Positions 19,196-28,700 of a stretch of 64,000 nt of DNA are shown here, in pieces; position 1 is the first letter of the stretch, and each line of letters starts with the position of its first letter. The position numbers were made by a program, and so were the translations under genes. This DNA is from Tractidigestivibacter montrealensis (GTDB lineage Bacteria; Actinomycetota; Coriobacteriia; Coriobacteriales; Atopobiaceae), in the NCBI RefSeq assembly GCF_024741235.1, contig NZ_JANSKA010000001.1, positions 1 through 64,000 of the forward strand, read 5' to 3'. The notes beneath the pieces were generated by a model. It was not told where the DNA came from, searched no databases, and saw nothing but the letters and a program-made list of their open reading frames with translations.

Positions 19196-19222
19196 GAAAA
19201 AACGAGGACGTCTGCGTCCTCG
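19196..19222 (-). terminator. intrinsic terminator in operon leader
   Basis: The minus strand reads an 8-bp stem (CGAGGACG / CGTCCTCG) with a 4-nt loop, directly followed by six T. It lies 107 bp before the GTG of the acyltransferase and downstream of no recognisable gene, so it would stop a short leader RNA. Confidence 0.8.
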
Positions 19223-19247
19223 CGCTGTAATGCAGTCTCTTCCACGA

Positions 19248-19256
19248 CCCCCCCCC
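19248..19256 (-). repeat. C9/G9 homopolymer in leader
   Basis: Nine C on the plus strand (G9 in the transcript direction), 26 bp upstream of the leader terminator. It is not in a supported ORF. Confidence 0.7.
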
Positions 19257-19482
19257 GAGGCAATTCTCGCCGCAGGCTAACCCTGATTTGCTGTAAATAA
19301 TATCGCAATGTATGTCTATACATGTCAGCGCATCGATGGGCGCACCACACTTCAGATGATTTACAGCATTGGGGCAAAGGCATACCCTGAATATTCGATG
19401 GCAGTTGCTAATGAGATCCGGATTCAACCTCTACGTTATCCGCTAGGACTCAGATGCCAGGCGCCTGAAGTCCAAGGCATGG

Positions 19483-19523
19483 TTTTGCTCAAGTACACAT
19501 GACTAAAGTGTACTTGAGCAAAA
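19483..19523. repeat. perfect 16-bp inverted repeat
   Basis: TTTTGCTCAAGTACAC (19483-19498), a 9-nt spacer and the exact reverse complement (19508-19523). The T runs are on the outer 5' side of both strands, so it does not have terminator form. It could be an operator, a recombination site or a relic of an element end. Confidence 0.85.
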
Positions 19524-19605
19524 CGACGGGACCTCCGGTCGGCTATGAGATAGCCTGCCGGAACGGACCCGGAGGGCATTGCTGCTCGCGCGCAAGACGC
19601 TGCCA

Positions 19606-19645
19606 AAGAAAAAACGGCGCCGGAAGCTCGTGGCTCCCGGCGCCG
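19606..19645 (-). terminator. yebC intrinsic terminator
   Basis: Strong GC stem CGGCGCCGG (19615-19623) with CCGGCGCCG (19637-19645) followed on the minus strand by TTTTTTCTTT. It lies 25 bp past the yebC stop. Confidence 0.9.
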
Positions 19646-19669
19646 GTAGGTGCGCTATTTCTCGATGCG

Positions 19670-20473
19670 CTAGTCCTCGTCTTCTGCGAGGGCCTCGGCA
19701 ATCTCGTCCGTGACGTTCATGGTGCTGTAGACGTTCTGGACGTCCTCAAGCTCGTCCAGACGGTCGATGAGGCGCTGGACCTTCTTGGCGTCGTTGACCG
19801 TGACGTCCGTGGGGGTGGTGGGCACCATCGTGAGCTCGGAGCCCTTGACCTCGATGCCCTGGGCCTCGAGCGCCTTCTGGACGTCCTGCATCTTGTCGTA
19901 CGCGGTGTAGACAATCCACTCCTCGCCGGCGTCCTCGTAGTCCTCGCCACCGGCCTCGGCGACGGCGAGCATAAACTCGTCCTCGTCCACGGCGTTCTCG
20001 CGATCGGGAACCTTCTTCTCGTCGCTGTGGATGACCTTCTCCACGGCGATGGAGCCCTTGCGCTCGAACTGGAACGCGACGGAGCCGGTGGTGCCCAGGT
20101 TACCGCCAGCGTGCGTGAAGGCGGAGCGGACGTCCGCGGCGGTGCGGTTCTTGTTGTCGGTCAGGCAGTCAACGTAGACGGCCACGCCCGCGGGACCGTA
20201 GCCCTCGTAGGTGATCTCCTCGTAGACGGCTGCGTCCGCGCCGGCGCCAAAGGCCTTGTCGATGGCCGCCTTGATCTTGGCGTTGGGCATGGAGACCATG
20301 CGGGCGCGCTGGACGGCAGCGGCGAGGGTGGCGTTGTTGTCCGGGTTGGGGTCGCCACCGATCTTGGCGGCAACGGTGATGTTGCGCGAGAGCTTGGAGA
20401 AGAGCGACGAGCGCTTGGCGTCGATGGCCGCCTTCTTGTGCTTGGTGGTAGCCCACTTAGAGTGTCCGGACAT
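19670..20473 (-). CDS. yebC: YebC/PmpR-family protein
   Basis: 267 residues, full length for the family, starting MSGHSKWATTKHKKAAIDAKR, the invariant YebC/TACO1 N-terminus, which fixes the start at 20473. It continues with KIGGDPNPDNNATLAAAVQRA and the YEGYGPAGVAVYV domain-2 motif. The acidic C-terminus (ALAEDED) is common. Members act as DNA-binding regulators in some bacteria and help translation of proline-rich stretches in others (TACO1-like). It is single, with its own terminator at 19606-19645. Upstream lie three imperfect dyad repeats (20752-20858). Confidence 0.95.
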   Translation of the reverse strand: MSGHSKWATTKHKKAAIDAKRSSLFSKLSRNITVAAKIGGDPNPDNNATLAAAVQRARMVSMPNAKIKAAIDKAFGAGADAAVYEEITYEGYGPAGVAVYVDCLTDNKNRTAADVRSAFTHAGGNLGTTGSVAFQFERKGSIAVEKVIHSDEKKVPDRENAVDEDEFMLAVAEAGGEDYEDAGEEWIVYTAYDKMQDVQKALEAQGIEVKGSELTMVPTTPTDVTVNDAKKVQRLIDRLDELEDVQNVYSTMNVTDEIAEALAEDED

Positions 20474-20751
20474 TGAGTCTCCTATCCACACGGCGCGCGG
20501 GCACGCGTCCGCGCTTCTTGCTTGCTGCGGGCGCGAGAGCGCGTGGCCGGGCGCTCCTTGCGGGGCGGCGGTGGCTGCGAGCGCGGTCGATACCCATCGA
20601 ACCTATGAAATTTTACTCTCTGCCGACGCTGGCGCAAGGGGAAGCTAGCACGACGTTTGGTGACGCTGGGCCGAAGTCCGGGTTTCTTCACATTTGGGGC
20701 CGTCGCGGCGCGGGGCGGGGGTGCGGACGGCAGGGCCGCGGGGGGGCTGGC

Positions 20752-20858
20752 GGATACAGATTTGGGGCCCGAACGTATATCGACCTGCGCGGGGTACAGT
20801 TTCGGGTCCGAACGAGTATCGAGCGGATACACATTCGCCGCCCAAATGTGTATCGGCG
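20752..20858. repeat. three imperfect dyad repeats
   Basis: Three related units of 33-34 bp (about 20752-20785, 20792-20824, 20825-20858), each starting GGATACA or GGGTACA and ending TATC plus a short GC tail. Unit 3 is a perfect 10-bp dyad (GATACACATT / AATGTGTATC, 9-nt spacer); the other two are degraded. A partial fourth may lie near 20690. They lie in the 400-bp gap between yebC and the ECF S-component gene and could be operators or a REP-like element. Confidence 0.6.
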
Positions 20859-20879
20859 AGCCTCGCGACAAGCCACTCG

Positions 20880-21587
20880 CTACAAGCCGTACTTGGCGAC
20901 GGCGTGTCGGATGCGCGCGCCCCACGGCACCCAGATCGCCGCGAGAAAGCCCACCGTTGCCGCTCCGTGCAGGCAGTCCCACGGCAGGCCCGCCGCGTAC
21001 GCCGCAACGATGGCCGGCCAGGTGATGGGCTCCACGTAGCCAATCACGTACCAGCCGTTGAGAATCGCCCCGTACATGAGCGCCGAGAGAAACCCGTACA
21101 AGTACAGCGCGCCGCGCCGCTCGAGGAGGCCGTGCTCCCCCAGCACGCCACCAAGGTAGCCCACGAGCCCCCACGCGTACATCTGCCAGGGCGTCCACAC
21201 ACCCTGGCCAAAGAAGAAGTTCGAGACCAGCGCCGCCAGCGCACCCACCATAAAGCCCTCGCGCCGGCCCAGCGTGGCCCCCGCCACGATAGTTATGGCC
21301 GAGACGGGCTTGACGTCGGGGATGGGCGCAAAGAGGATGCGCCCAGCGGCCGCAAGCCCTGCGAGCGTGGCGGTAGGCATGACTTGCCTAAGCGCCGGCC
21401 GCGACGCCTCGTAGCTGGCAAGGAAGAGCCCTACGCAAAGGACTACCAACAGAAGCGTGAGCCCCGCGGCCGCCTGCACGCCGTTTACGGCACACGCCAC
21501 GAGCACCGCCGGAACGGCGACAATCGAGGGCACCTCGAGCGCGGCAAAGACGCGCTGTCGCTTGGTGCCTGTGGTGCTCGCTGTCAT
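20880..21587 (-). CDS. ECF transporter substrate-binding S component
   Basis: About 235 residues, six hydrophobic segments. The family-typical stretch AGRILFAPIPDVKPVSAITIVAG is followed by GATLGRREGFMVGALAALVSN and QMYAWGLVGYLGGVLG, a pattern shared with CbrT/cobalamin-type and related S components. I use ATG 21587 (MTASTTGTKRQR) because the upstream extension to 21707 lacks membrane-protein character. It would pair with EcfA (22222) and EcfT (23646) in the same cluster, separated only by the plus-strand acidic-protein gene. Substrate is inferred to be a cobamide or related vitamin from the DUF4430 neighbours; the sequence alone does not prove it. Confidence 0.75.
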   Translation of the reverse strand: MTASTTGTKRQRVFAALEVPSIVAVPAVLVACAVNGVQAAAGLTLLLVVLCVGLFLASYEASRPALRQVMPTATLAGLAAAGRILFAPIPDVKPVSAITIVAGATLGRREGFMVGALAALVSNFFFGQGVWTPWQMYAWGLVGYLGGVLGEHGLLERRGALYLYGFLSALMYGAILNGWYVIGYVEPITWPAIVAAYAAGLPWDCLHGAATVGFLAAIWVPWGARIRHAVAKYGL

Positions 21588-21728
21588 GATTCTCGCCTTC
21601 TGCCGACTGCAGCCCAACATGCAACACTCTATGACACAACGACCGCCCGCTTGCGGGAAACCGTCACCAAGCTGCGCCGAATTGCCTAAGATGGGCATGT
21701 GCCGCACCCATCGACCGGAGGAGGCCCC

Positions 21729-22169
21729 ATGCTCTACGTTGGAAACTTTAGCTACAACGATGACAAGGACCAGGCAAACAACTACTGTCTCATGCCGTGC
21801 GTGGTTGAGGCGGACTCGGCGGACGAGGCCCTGGAGAAGTTTGCGTCAAAGTTCGCGAGCGTTCGCGCCGAGTCTGACCTGCTTGAGGGCGCAAGCGAGA
21901 TCTATCTCGACTCCCTTGTGGAGCTGGAGGGCGTTCCGCAGGATCCGGTGATCACCCAGTGGCAGAAGATCGTGCCCGCCATCGACGGCCTGTGCTCAGT
22001 GACCAGCGCGCTTCCCGACACGAGCGTGGACGAGCTCGCTGCCAGCGCATACGGCTGGGGTGAGGATGACGGCGACGAGATTGAGCTCGAGGACATGGAG
22101 GAGCTTGACGGCCTCTCGGAAGATGACCTCGAGGAGGAGGGCATGGAGGAGCCGTTCCTCACTTTCTAG
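21729..22169 (+). CDS. small acidic protein of unknown function
   Basis: 146 residues with an excellent ribosome site (CCGGAGGAGG, 5 nt before the ATG at 21729), so expression is likely. The N-terminus (MLYVGNFSYNDDKDQANNYC) and a helix (SADEALEKFASKFASV) are folded-looking; the C-terminal 40 residues are extremely acidic (GWGEDDGDEIELEDMEELD...). I do not recognise the family. It runs opposite to the ECF genes on both sides and interrupts the S component from A and T. Possible roles include a regulator or a nucleic-acid mimic, but nothing visible supports one of these specifically. Confidence 0.75.
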   Translation: MLYVGNFSYNDDKDQANNYCLMPCVVEADSADEALEKFASKFASVRAESDLLEGASEIYLDSLVELEGVPQDPVITQWQKIVPAIDGLCSVTSALPDTSVDELAASAYGWGEDDGDEIELEDMEELDGLSEDDLEEEGMEEPFLTF

Positions 22170-22221
22170 CCAGCAGCTGACGCCGCACTGACGGCGCGGC
22201 TGACGGTGCGCAGCCCACAAC

Positions 22222-23649
22222 TTACGCGTGGTAGAGCCAGGACCCGGCGAGAAACTCGTCGGGTCCTTCCGTGCAGGTGACGGCCCCGTCAAAGAGGAGC
22301 GACACCGAGTCTGCCACGGCAGAGACAAACGCAAGGTCGTGTGTGGCGAGAAGAACGCTTCTACCCTCCTGCCGCAACTCTTGCACAAGACGCGCAAGCT
22401 TGGTGCGCGCAGCCGCGTCGAGCCCCTTGGTGGGTTCGTCCAAAATGAGCAGATCTGGCTGCGTGAGCAGCAGCTTTGCAAACGCCACGAGCTGCTGCTG
22501 GCCACCGGAGAGGTCGAGCGGGTTTCTCGCCGCCACGCCCGCAAGCCCCAAGCGCTCCATCATTGCCGCGACCTGGGCCTCATCGTAGCCTGCACCCTTT
22601 GACCAGAGCATGAGCTCCTCATGCACGGTCTGCGCAGAGAGAATCGCGCGCGGGCTCTGCGGCAGGTACGCCTGTGACGCCGCATGGGGACGAGAGAGGC
22701 GCCCGTGCTGCAGTGCAAGTGCGCCGCACGCAAGCTGCAAGAGAGTCGTCTTGCCCGAACCGTTGCCGCCCACAATGGCCGTCACCTCGCCCTGGGGCGC
22801 CGCGAGGTCCAGCCCGCGCAGGACCCAGTCGGCATCGCGTCCGTAGCGGAACCACGCGTCGCGAAGGGAAAGCGCAGGTTTCTCGCCGCTGACGGCGGGC
22901 TTGCTGCCTGCGGGCGCCACGTCTTCTGGCCTAAACGCGCAGGCAGCAACCGCATCGTCGAGCGAGAGCTCGCGCACGCGGCCGTCCTCAACGCGAAAGG
23001 CGCAGGTAGCCACGTCGCGCATGGGCTCCGGAGCGTGCGTTGCCACCACAACGGTAACCCCAAGCTCGCGGTTTGCGCGGAAGAGCATGGCCAGGAAGTC
23101 CTTCTCGGCAACTGGGTCGAGCATAGAGGTAGGCTCGTCCAGGAGCAGCAGGCGCGGCCGCATGGCGAGCGTTGCGGCAAGGGCGAGCATCTGGCGCTGG
23201 CCACCGGAGAGGCTTGCCGTCTGCCGACGAAACCACGGCTCCATGCCAAAGAACATGCACGTCTCGGCCACGCGACGGCGCATCTCGGACACGGGTGTTC
23301 CTAGGTTCTCCAGGCCAAAGGCCATCTCGTGCCACACGGTGTCGCAGACAATCTGGCTGTCAGGGCTCTGGAAGACAAGGCCCACGGTCTGGGCGGACTC
23401 CACCGGAGAGAACTCGCGCACATCCTTGCCAAAAGCGAGCACGTCACCGACGAGCGTACCAGTAGGTGACACCTCTGGCTTGGCAAGGCGCAGAAGCGTC
23501 GACTTACCGGAGCCCGTACTGCCTGTGAGCAGCGCAAACGCACCCTCGGGCACGGCAAGCGAGACGTGCTCCAAGACCGGCGCGGGGTTGGGTTCGGTGT
23601 CTGTTGCAGGATAGGAGAAGCTCACGTCCCTAAACTCGAGCGCGCTCAT
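22222..23649 (-). CDS. ECF transporter duplicated ATPase (EcfA-EcfA' fusion)
   Basis: About 475 residues containing two full ABC ATPase modules. Module 1: Walker A GSTGSGKST (residues 43-51), FQSPDSQIV Q-loop, LSGGQRQML signature, LLLLDEPTS Walker B. Module 2: GGNGSGKTT, LSGGQQQLV, LLILDEPTKG. Such fusions power ECF vitamin transporters through EcfT. The start ATG at 23649 overlaps the EcfT stop (ATGA), showing translational coupling; the six-residue upstream extension is rejected for that reason. It is the last gene of the minus-strand run surface protein-DUF4430 protein-EcfT-EcfA. Confidence 0.93.
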   Translation of the reverse strand: MSALEFRDVSFSYPATDTEPNPAPVLEHVSLAVPEGAFALLTGSTGSGKSTLLRLAKPEVSPTGTLVGDVLAFGKDVREFSPVESAQTVGLVFQSPDSQIVCDTVWHEMAFGLENLGTPVSEMRRRVAETCMFFGMEPWFRRQTASLSGGQRQMLALAATLAMRPRLLLLDEPTSMLDPVAEKDFLAMLFRANRELGVTVVVATHAPEPMRDVATCAFRVEDGRVRELSLDDAVAACAFRPEDVAPAGSKPAVSGEKPALSLRDAWFRYGRDADWVLRGLDLAAPQGEVTAIVGGNGSGKTTLLQLACGALALQHGRLSRPHAASQAYLPQSPRAILSAQTVHEELMLWSKGAGYDEAQVAAMMERLGLAGVAARNPLDLSGGQQQLVAFAKLLLTQPDLLILDEPTKGLDAAARTKLARLVQELRQEGRSVLLATHDLAFVSAVADSVSLLFDGAVTCTEGPDEFLAGSWLYHA

Positions 23650-24539
23650 GCGACCCTCCCCCACCGCACGCGTTGTCCCAGGTCAAACACCGTGGGGAGA
23701 AGCGCCAGCGCGGCGTACGGCACGTAGCCCCACCAGACAACCAGACGGGGCATGGTGGGATAGAAGCGCCACTGCGAGCAGGCAACGTAGACGAGAAATG
23801 CACTGGTTACCGCGAGCAGCCCAATTCCTGCAAGCGCGAGCGCGTCAGACGAGCGAAAGGAATCCGGCAGATAGCAGCTGCGGCGATCCGTGGCTCCCCA
23901 CCCGCGGGCGCGCATGGCGTCGGAGCGCTCGATGGAGTCCTCCATCGACCAGCTCATGAGCTGGTCCGTCACGCGCACGCCGCGGTCGCGCGAGCCCTGC
24001 GGAGCGGCTGCCGTGGTGGCAAGCGTGGCTGCGCGCACGGACTGCGACCTCTGCATGAGCTGCGGCACCAGCTGCGCCGCCATCGAGGTCACCAGCGTCA
24101 CCGTAGGGAGCGCGCGGGCGCCCAGCTGCAGCAGTCGGTCCTGCGTAAGCACGCAGGCAGCGTCCTCAAACCATAGGACCACGGCTACCAGAAGCGCTCC
24201 GGCACAGGCGCCGTAGGCAATGCTCTCCTGGTAGATGGCCATGGGCCCAAGCTGCGCCACCAGCGTGGAGCCAGATGCCGAGAAGAGCGGGTTGGCCACG
24301 GCGACAAGGGCCACCATGGGGAGCTGCCAGGGAAGACCCTTGAGCGTGCGTCGCCACCCGCGCGCGGCGAACGAGAATGCGAGTGCGCCCACGAGAGAGA
24401 TGCCCACGCAGACCGGCTGCATCGCAAAGATGGCGATGAGGATGGTGCCGGCGAAGTAGGCTGCCGGCACAGCCGGGTGGCAGGTGTCGAAGGCTGTATG
24501 TGTGTCTCGCATGGTCAGCATGTGACGAGTATGACGCAC
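23646..24539 (-). CDS. ECF transporter transmembrane protein EcfT
   Basis: About 297 residues with N-terminal and C-terminal membrane segments and the EcfT cytoplasmic coupling motif EDSIERSDAMRARGWG, which contains the conserved Ala-Arg-Gly used to engage the ATPases. Several ATGs (24539, 24521, 24512) could start it; the domain begins after MRDTHTAFDTCH, so a start nearer 24512 is also possible. It follows the DUF4430 protein by 16 bp and overlaps EcfA by 4 bp. Confidence 0.9.
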   Translation of the reverse strand: MRHTRHMLTMRDTHTAFDTCHPAVPAAYFAGTILIAIFAMQPVCVGISLVGALAFSFAARGWRRTLKGLPWQLPMVALVAVANPLFSASGSTLVAQLGPMAIYQESIAYGACAGALLVAVVLWFEDAACVLTQDRLLQLGARALPTVTLVTSMAAQLVPQLMQRSQSVRAATLATTAAAPQGSRDRGVRVTDQLMSWSMEDSIERSDAMRARGWGATDRRSCYLPDSFRSSDALALAGIGLLAVTSAFLVYVACSQWRFYPTMPRLVVWWGYVPYAALALLPTVFDLGQRVRWGRVA

Positions 24540-24555
24540 TTTCCAATCTCTGGCG

Positions 24556-25758
24556 CTATGCCGACGTGACGTAGACCCACGTCACCGCATCGCCATCAGA
24601 GAGCGTGCAGGCGCCGGCAGAGTAGTTGGGGTAGCTGCCGTTGACCGCGTACTTCCAGCCGCTCTCGCCGCCCTGGTCCTTCTCGGCGTACCCGTTGATG
24701 GCAGCAACGTAGACGCCCATGGCCGTACTGCGCGCGTTGACGCTGGCACCTGTTGCCACCAGAGCGTCGTATGCCGTGGCGTCTGGGTTAAGCGAGACGG
24801 TGTACGAGCTGGACGAGCCCCCGTCGGCGCGGGCGTCGATGGTCACGGTGACGCGAACCTTGGCGTCTTGTACGGCGGAGTCGGAGGAACCGCTTCCGGA
24901 CTGCGTGCCGGTTGCTGACGAGGAGCTGCTAGAGCCCAAGGAGGAAGCACCCGTGCTGGAAGTGGTACTGGTACCAGACCCGGTAACGCCCACTGTCCCG
25001 GAGCCGACATCCTTCTGACGCGTAGCGACGTCCGAGGCGGAGAGGTTCTCGCCTGCTGACGTCACAGTAGCGTCGATGGAGACGGCCGTGCCATCCGGAA
25101 GTGTAGGTGCGATGCCCGCAAACTGCGAGACGTCACCGGCGTCCAGCTGGGCATACGCGTTACCGGAGATGCCGTAGCCGGTTGCTGCCGAGAGAAGCGT
25201 GGACAGGTCGCCCGCGGTGGGGGCGCCGTCCGTGGGCATGGTCACGGCCATGCGCACGGCACCAGAGCCGTCCTCGCAGATCCAGGTGACGCTGGGGATG
25301 CCCACGCCCTGCTCGGAGGCCCAGGTGGCAAGGGCCGCGGAGCGCTGGGCACAGGCAAGCGCCATGTCTGTGGGCGCATCCGCGCTTGCCTCCTCGACCC
25401 AGATGCCATCCGCAGAGAGAACCACGTGGACGGCGTCCTTCTCGAGCGAGACGTCCGTGCCGTCAAACTGGAGCGTCTCAAGCGCGGTGTAGACGTCGTC
25501 CGTGGTGAGTTTGAGCGTCTGAGATGCCTCCTGCGACACAGCGGCGTCCTGGTCGGCGGGCTGGTCCTCCTCGGCCGTGGTCTGGAATGCAGCAGACCCG
25601 GTTGCCCAGGCAAGCGGGTCGCCGCCCCGCGCGTAGACGGACATTGCCCACACGCAGAAGGCAATGAGCGCGGCGCCGAGAACCCCAAGGATCACCCTGG
25701 CAGCGTGCCTGCCGTTTGATGGCTGCTGGCTGTCAAGTTGCATGCCATTGTCTGACAT
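24556..25758 (-). CDS. membrane-anchored DUF4430 protein
   Basis: 400 residues: a single N-terminal membrane segment (VILGVLGAALIAFCVWAMSV, about 23-42), an acidic-to-mixed middle domain, a Ser/Gly/Thr-rich flexible linker (about 255-295) and a C-terminal DUF4430 domain (about 300-400: TAYDALVATGASV, then GGESGWKYAVNG, then DGDAVTWVYV). DUF4430 shares a fold with the C-terminal domain of cobalamin-binding transcobalamin/intrinsic factor. In the ECF context it probably captures the ligand at the cell surface. The ATG directly abuts the stop of the upstream gene (TAGATG), so the two are coupled. Confidence 0.82.
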   Translation of the reverse strand: MSDNGMQLDSQQPSNGRHAARVILGVLGAALIAFCVWAMSVYARGGDPLAWATGSAAFQTTAEEDQPADQDAAVSQEASQTLKLTTDDVYTALETLQFDGTDVSLEKDAVHVVLSADGIWVEEASADAPTDMALACAQRSAALATWASEQGVGIPSVTWICEDGSGAVRMAVTMPTDGAPTAGDLSTLLSAATGYGISGNAYAQLDAGDVSQFAGIAPTLPDGTAVSIDATVTSAGENLSASDVATRQKDVGSGTVGVTGSGTSTTSSTGASSLGSSSSSSATGTQSGSGSSDSAVQDAKVRVTVTIDARADGGSSSSYTVSLNPDATAYDALVATGASVNARSTAMGVYVAAINGYAEKDQGGESGWKYAVNGSYPNYSAGACTLSDGDAVTWVYVTSA

Positions 25759-28700
25759 CTAGCCGCGCCTCCCCTCGGAAGCGTCCTGGTTGCCGCGTCG
25801 GCGGGTGACAAGCAGCAGGACGAGCAGTACCGCACCCACGCAGGTGCCGACGATTGGCCAGATGGAAAGGCCCGCCTGGTTCACGGCAGGCTCGCCGGTG
25901 GCCGTGGTCTCACCCGAGGCGGCAGACTCCGGGGATGCGGTTGTGGTTACGGCGGTCACGTCTTCCGACGAGTAGCTTCCGAGAAGCGAGCTGTTCTCTG
26001 ACGCGAGGGCGCCGGCTGTCACGGAGCCAGTCGACGCATTGCCACCAGAGACGGTTACGTGAGGCTTTGACGGCTTAGCTGCGGATGAGGTCGACGTGGC
26101 GTTGCCAAAGGCGCTGCCCGCAGTGTTACCACCTGCGTTACCGCTGGTACCAGCGTTGCCCCTGCCGCCAACAGAGCCAGCGTTGTTCTCGCCGCCCTGG
26201 CCCTTTTCGCCCGGCGCAGCCGTGGTTGCGCCCGCGTCCAGCTTGAAGAGGGTGCCGGAGTCGTTGAAGTAGTAGAGGTTGCCGCTTGCGTCGCAAGCAA
26301 TGGAGCTCATGCAGTACTGCCAGAGGTCGCTTGCGGGCTGGTAGAGCGTGGCTGCCTCGGCGTCGCCAAGGCGGTATGCGTACACGCCGCCGGGCTTGCC
26401 GTTGCAGGTGAAGTACACGTAGGTGTTGCCGTCGGCGGCCACGCTCACCAGCGGTGCGCTCTTCACGTCGCCGGTTCCAACCTGACCCTCCACGCTGGTC
26501 GTGGGAACCAGGGCCTCGTGCTTGACGCTCATGGACGCAAGGTCGATCACAAAGAGCGCGCCGCGCGTCACGTCTGCGGAGGAGGACCCGCCCACGTAGA
26601 GCAGGCCGTCGCAGATGGTGGGCGACGAGGTGGAGTACGAGCCAAACCTCACGCTGCGGCCGGCCGCAAGAGAGCCGTCAGCACGCAGGTAGAGCTCGTG
26701 CAGCACGCCGTCGGTGGTGACCGCGTAGGCCACGTTGCCGCTTACTGCCAGCTGGGCGCGGCAGCGCGTGCCCAGGTCGACTGAGGAGAGCTCACGCCCC
26801 GTTGCCGCGTCAAGCAGCGAGACCTGCCCGGCATCATTGGCAGTGAGCACGCCCGCGGATGTGGGCACGGCGCCCGTCCAGTAGTAGCCTGCCTCCGTTC
26901 CCTCGTGCGACCACACAAGGCCGCCGTTAGCCAAGCTCACGCAGGCCACGTAGCCTCCGCAGGAATCGCTGCCGTCAGGGGCCACGGTCGAGAAGTACGC
27001 CTTGCCGTCACGCACGGTGATGGACGAGAGGAGCTGCTGGTCAACGGCCTTGCCGCTCGAGCTGGTCGAGGTGGGAAGCGCCGCAGAGACCCAGACCGTG
27101 GTCAGCGTGTCCGCGGTGAGCGCCTGAATGCGGCCACCGTGCAGAGGCACAAGTATGAGACCGTCGGCGTACTGCAGGCGCGCAGTGGAGTCCACGCTTG
27201 AGGCCAGGCGAGCCTCGTCGAGAACCACGCCGGTGGACGCGTCACGACGATAGAGCCGTGTCTGCGCGGCGTCATATACCTCGCCGTTCACGATAATCGC
27301 GTCGCTCGCGTTGACGTACATGGCAGTCGTGAGGCGCGACTGCGCCCAGTCGAGCTTGGCATGCGTGCTTGAGCTGGGCACCGGCGTCGAGAGCCCGCGC
27401 ACCACGCCCGTCTCGTCAGTGCCCTTGTAGCCGGGCCAAGCTGCGCTCAAGCTGGTAGGACGCGTGGCCGTTGGGTTAATGACCAGGGCGTCGCTCTTGG
27501 GAAGGCCGTCAGAATCTGTGCAGTAGTACCACACGACCTCGTCGCCGTTGGCAATGTTCACGCTGCTGGCACCAACCTGCGAGGCAGCGCCGTTCACGAA
27601 CAGGTGCCAGTATGCACCCGTCGCGGAGTCCCAACCCAGCTCGCAGCCGTCCACGGGCGAGGTGATGGTGCTCAGGTAGTAACCCCAGCTGCTGGTGGAC
27701 GAGGAGTGCGTGAGACTCTTCTCGGCAAACGCCGCCTCAGAGAGGTCGGCCACGGTCGAGCCCTCCACGAGGGTGAGCGACGTGGTGTCCGCCCACACCT
27801 GGTCGATGCCCGAGGCATCCTTGCCGATGACCTTCACCGAGCCGGTGACCTGGCCAGGAAGAGAGTCTCCCCAGGCGGAGTAGTACCAGACGACCTGGTC
27901 GCCCTCCTTGAGGACGTAGTTCGAGGCCATCACGGTTGCGGACTCGCCGTTGATGAAGAGCTGCCACCACTTGCCGGTTGCGGCGTCATAGCCAAGCGAG
28001 GTGCCATCCTTGGTGAAGGTGTAGAGGTCGGCGTCGTAGGTGATGCCGTTGGCGTCAAGGACCTGCTTGGTGAGGTCTGCCGCGGTGGTGCCCGGCTCGA
28101 CGGCAAGCGAGGTTTCTGGCGCCCAGCTGACACTGGTGCCGGAAGCGTTGGGGCCAATGACCGCGCAGCTAGCGGTAACCTGCTCCGGCGCGTCCTTGCC
28201 AGACGTGCCCGCCACCGTAAACGTGGCCGAGACGTCCTGGTTCACAAGGCTTGCCAGCTTGGCCTTGAGCTGGTCGCTCACCATGGGGTCGTCCTTGTAG
28301 AACTCGTAGTAGGCCTGGAAGCGCTCGTCAGCAAGGCGCGAGATTACGGTAACCCGTGTGTTGTCGGTGGGCTTGGTGTAGGCGAGAAGCTCGTGGGAGA
28401 TCACGTCCGGGCGGCTTGACTTGAAGGTGCGCCAGGACATGCCGCCCATGTCGCTGTATCCGGGCAGGTCAACCAGCACAATGCCGGGGTTCGCGGACTG
28501 CGTGTCGCGGTCGTGCGCCCAGGCAAGGTTGCCAGAGGCGTCGCGATAGGCGCCCAAGAACGGACGCAGGTTGCCCGTCACGTTGGTGGCACTCTGCCCG
28601 TCGAGAAGCGCCAGGGCATACCCCGCCCTGGCGTCCTGCATGAGCGAGACCGCCTCGTCTATCTCCTGCTCGCTCACGGGCGAGAGCGTGAACTCGAGCG

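Larger units (their letters stand above)
19090..19669 (-). promoter_or_regulatory. leader/promoter region of the polysaccharide operon
   Basis: About 580 bp between the yebC stop and the first gene of the minus-strand polysaccharide run, with no supported ORF. Reading in the direction of transcription it holds the yebC terminator, a perfect 16-bp inverted repeat, a short dyad (ATGTAT-4-ATACAT at 19308-19323), a TATTAT box-like sequence (about 19298-19303), a G9 tract and an intrinsic terminator ahead of the first gene. A leader terminator suggests attenuation or antitermination, but no NusG/LoaP-type gene is present in the window. Confidence 0.5.

Noticed and set aside
19008-19427. Minus-strand frames in the polysaccharide leader
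   Set aside because: They cross a terminator and a G9 tract and show no domain; treated as leader, not genes.
20752-20858. CRISPR array
   Set aside because: Units are imperfect dyads without unique spacers of constant length and no cas genes are near.
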